Shown here: positions 6,568-7,093 of the stretch, in pieces
Position numbering within the stretch: position 1 is the stretch's first letter
Layout of the letters: every line of letters starts with the position of its first letter
Assembly: GCA_030597485.1 (NCBI GenBank)
Contig: JAUVRU010000097.1
Location: 1-7,093 of the forward strand
DNA: 7,093 nt
Reading direction: 5' to 3'
Origin: Anaerolineae bacterium
GTDB taxonomy: Bacteria > Chloroflexota > Anaerolineae > 4572-78 > NAK82
Translations under genes and position numbers: made by a program
The notes under the pieces: model-generated
What the model was told of the DNA's origin: nothing
The model's input: only the letters and a program-made list of their open reading frames with translations
Databases searched by the model: none

Positions 6568-6615
6568 GCGAATGGGGGAGTCAGCGAGTCAGCGAATCAG
6601 CGAATGAGGGAGTCA
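6560..6615. repeat. Degenerate 8-base tandem repeat, consensus GCGARTCA
   Basis: Seven head-to-tail 8-base units run without gaps: ATGAATGA, GCGAATGG, GGGAGTCA, GCGAGTCA, GCGAATCA, GCGAATGA, GGGAGTCA. The next unit (GCAACCGA) has decayed. The first unit contains the stop codon of the oxidoreductase gene. A period of 8 excludes a coding repeat, and there are no spacers, so it is not CRISPR. It is probably a slippage-prone minisatellite. Confidence 0.8.
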
Positions 6616-6666
6616 GCAACCGAGTGCTCTCGAGGAGGAGATCTCTCAATGCATAGCATAGCTGTC

Positions 6667-6736
6667 GTAGGGGTCAGGCAATCGAAACATAATCCCAAAT
6701 AATGTGGGACTCTCCTCTCGATTGCCTGACCCCTAC
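6667..6736. repeat. Perfect 19-bp inverted repeat, REP/MITE-like palindrome
   Basis: The left arm GTAGGGGTCAGGCAATCGA (6667-6685) is exactly complementary to the right arm (6718-6736), around an A+T-richer 32-base centre. The centre contains a nested TCCCA (6693-6697) / TGGGA (6705-6709) pair. The GGGGTCAGGC...GCCTGACCCC ends resemble, from memory, REP palindromes linked to RAYT-type Y1 transposases. No transposase gene is in the window. It lies between convergent genes, so it may also hinder transcription from both sides, but no T-run follows either arm. Confidence 0.8.
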
Positions 6737-6745
6737 CATATCGGG

Positions 6746-6783
6746 ACAGAAAACAACGGCCGCCAGCGACTGGCTGGCGGCCG
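6746..6783 (-). terminator. Intrinsic terminator of the leftward FN3-like gene
   Basis: GGCCGCCAGC (6758-6767) and GCTGGCGGCC (6773-6782) form a perfect 10-bp stem around a 5-base loop, and C6757-G6783 adds an eleventh pair. Read leftward, the stem is followed by TTGTTTTCTGT. It begins 11 bases after the stop codon of the leftward gene. Confidence 0.85.
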
Positions 6784-6793
6784 GGCCGGTGCA

Positions 6794-7093
6794 TCAAGCC
6801 GGTGGAGGCTGGAGAACGAGTTGGAAGTGCCACCACCCGGTGCGCGGGCCATCGCCGGCGGCGGTAGTGGCCCACACGCGCCAACGATATGCACCGGGCA
6901 CGACCAATAGGAACGTCTGACTGGGAGACGCCAGACCAGCTACCTCCAACTCTACCTTCCACCCTAGGTCTGGTTCCTCCCATTGAATTTCAATGCCGTA
7001 GGTCACCCCCGGGCAGCCTTCTGGGACGGGAACTGTTGACCAGACCAAGGTGATGAGCTGAGAATGATCGTATGTGGTATCATCGGGGGGAGA
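6794..7093 (-). CDS. Fibronectin type III-like C-terminal domain protein, partial
   Basis: The leftward frame is open from the window edge to TGA (complement of 6794-6796), giving the last 99 residues of a protein whose N-terminus is beyond the window. The visible part has the strand pattern of an FN3/Ig-like beta-sandwich: an opening SPPDDTTYDHSQLITLVWS, a middle YGIEIQWEE, and the telling PGAYRWRVWATTAAGDGP followed by GWWHFQL. Such domains are common at the ends of large secreted or surface proteins in Chloroflexota. A TTG at 7048 could be read as a start but cuts the first strand of the domain, so it is probably internal. It ends in a short Pro-rich tail (QPPPA), and an intrinsic terminator follows directly. 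The function of the whole protein cannot be told. Confidence 0.7.
   Translation of the reverse strand, partial: SPPDDTTYDHSQLITLVWSTVPVPEGCPGVTYGIEIQWEEPDLGWKVELEVAGLASPSQTFLLVVPGAYRWRVWATTAAGDGPRTGWWHFQLVLQPPPA

Noticed and set aside
6560..6623. CRISPR array
   Set aside because: The 8-base units are contiguous, with no spacers, and far too short for CRISPR repeats.
6667..6736. Simple intrinsic terminator of the oxidoreductase gene
   Set aside because: The 32-base centre is too large and no T-run follows the right arm, so a repeat element fits better.

Overview
The window is about 60% G+C by eye and looks like a chromosomal segment of a Chloroflexota bacterium, perhaps Anaerolineae or a relative. 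That placement is inferred from the style of the proteins and the gene mix; no marker gene here proves it. Seven genes or gene remnants can be supported, plus a repeat-rich end.

Region 1 (1-2815, + strand) is the distal end of a respiratory complex I (nuo) operon. It holds the 3' part of nuoM and a complete nuoN. NuoM is interrupted by an in-frame TAG at 80-82, where the family has a conserved tyrosine. A small MNT-HEPN (minimal nucleotidyltransferase / HEPN) toxin-antitoxin-type pair, of the HI0073/HI0074 kind, sits between nuoM and nuoN, which are normally adjacent. The nucleotidyltransferase has lost the glycine of its GS motif. The HEPN gene is frameshifted and lacks its usual C-terminal tail, yet keeps the RX4HxY motif. 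Region 1 therefore carries several lesions in about 1.2 kb, while the rest of the window looks intact.

Region 2 (2844-3929, - strand) is queA, the ribosyltransferase-isomerase of queuosine tRNA modification, convergent with nuoN. A roughly 275-base divergent spacer follows. It carries a good sigma70-type promoter reading rightward.

Region 3 (4206-6567, + strand) is a two-gene operon: an LPG_synthase_TM/UPF0104 flippase-like membrane protein, then an FAD-dependent amine-oxidase-superfamily oxidoreductase. Both start at TTG behind good Shine-Dalgarno sequences and are 10 bases apart. They probably act in envelope lipid or polysaccharide metabolism; the exact substrate cannot be read from the sequence.

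Region 4 (6560-7093) is repeat-rich. A degenerate 8-base tandem repeat starts across the oxidoreductase stop codon. A perfect 19-bp inverted repeat with a 32-base centre resembles REP/MITE elements. An intrinsic terminator then serves a partial leftward gene whose visible C-terminus looks like a fibronectin type III-type beta-sandwich domain.

The points most worth a second look are the nuoM amber codon, the decaying MNT-HEPN pair inside the nuo operon, and the REP-like palindrome.
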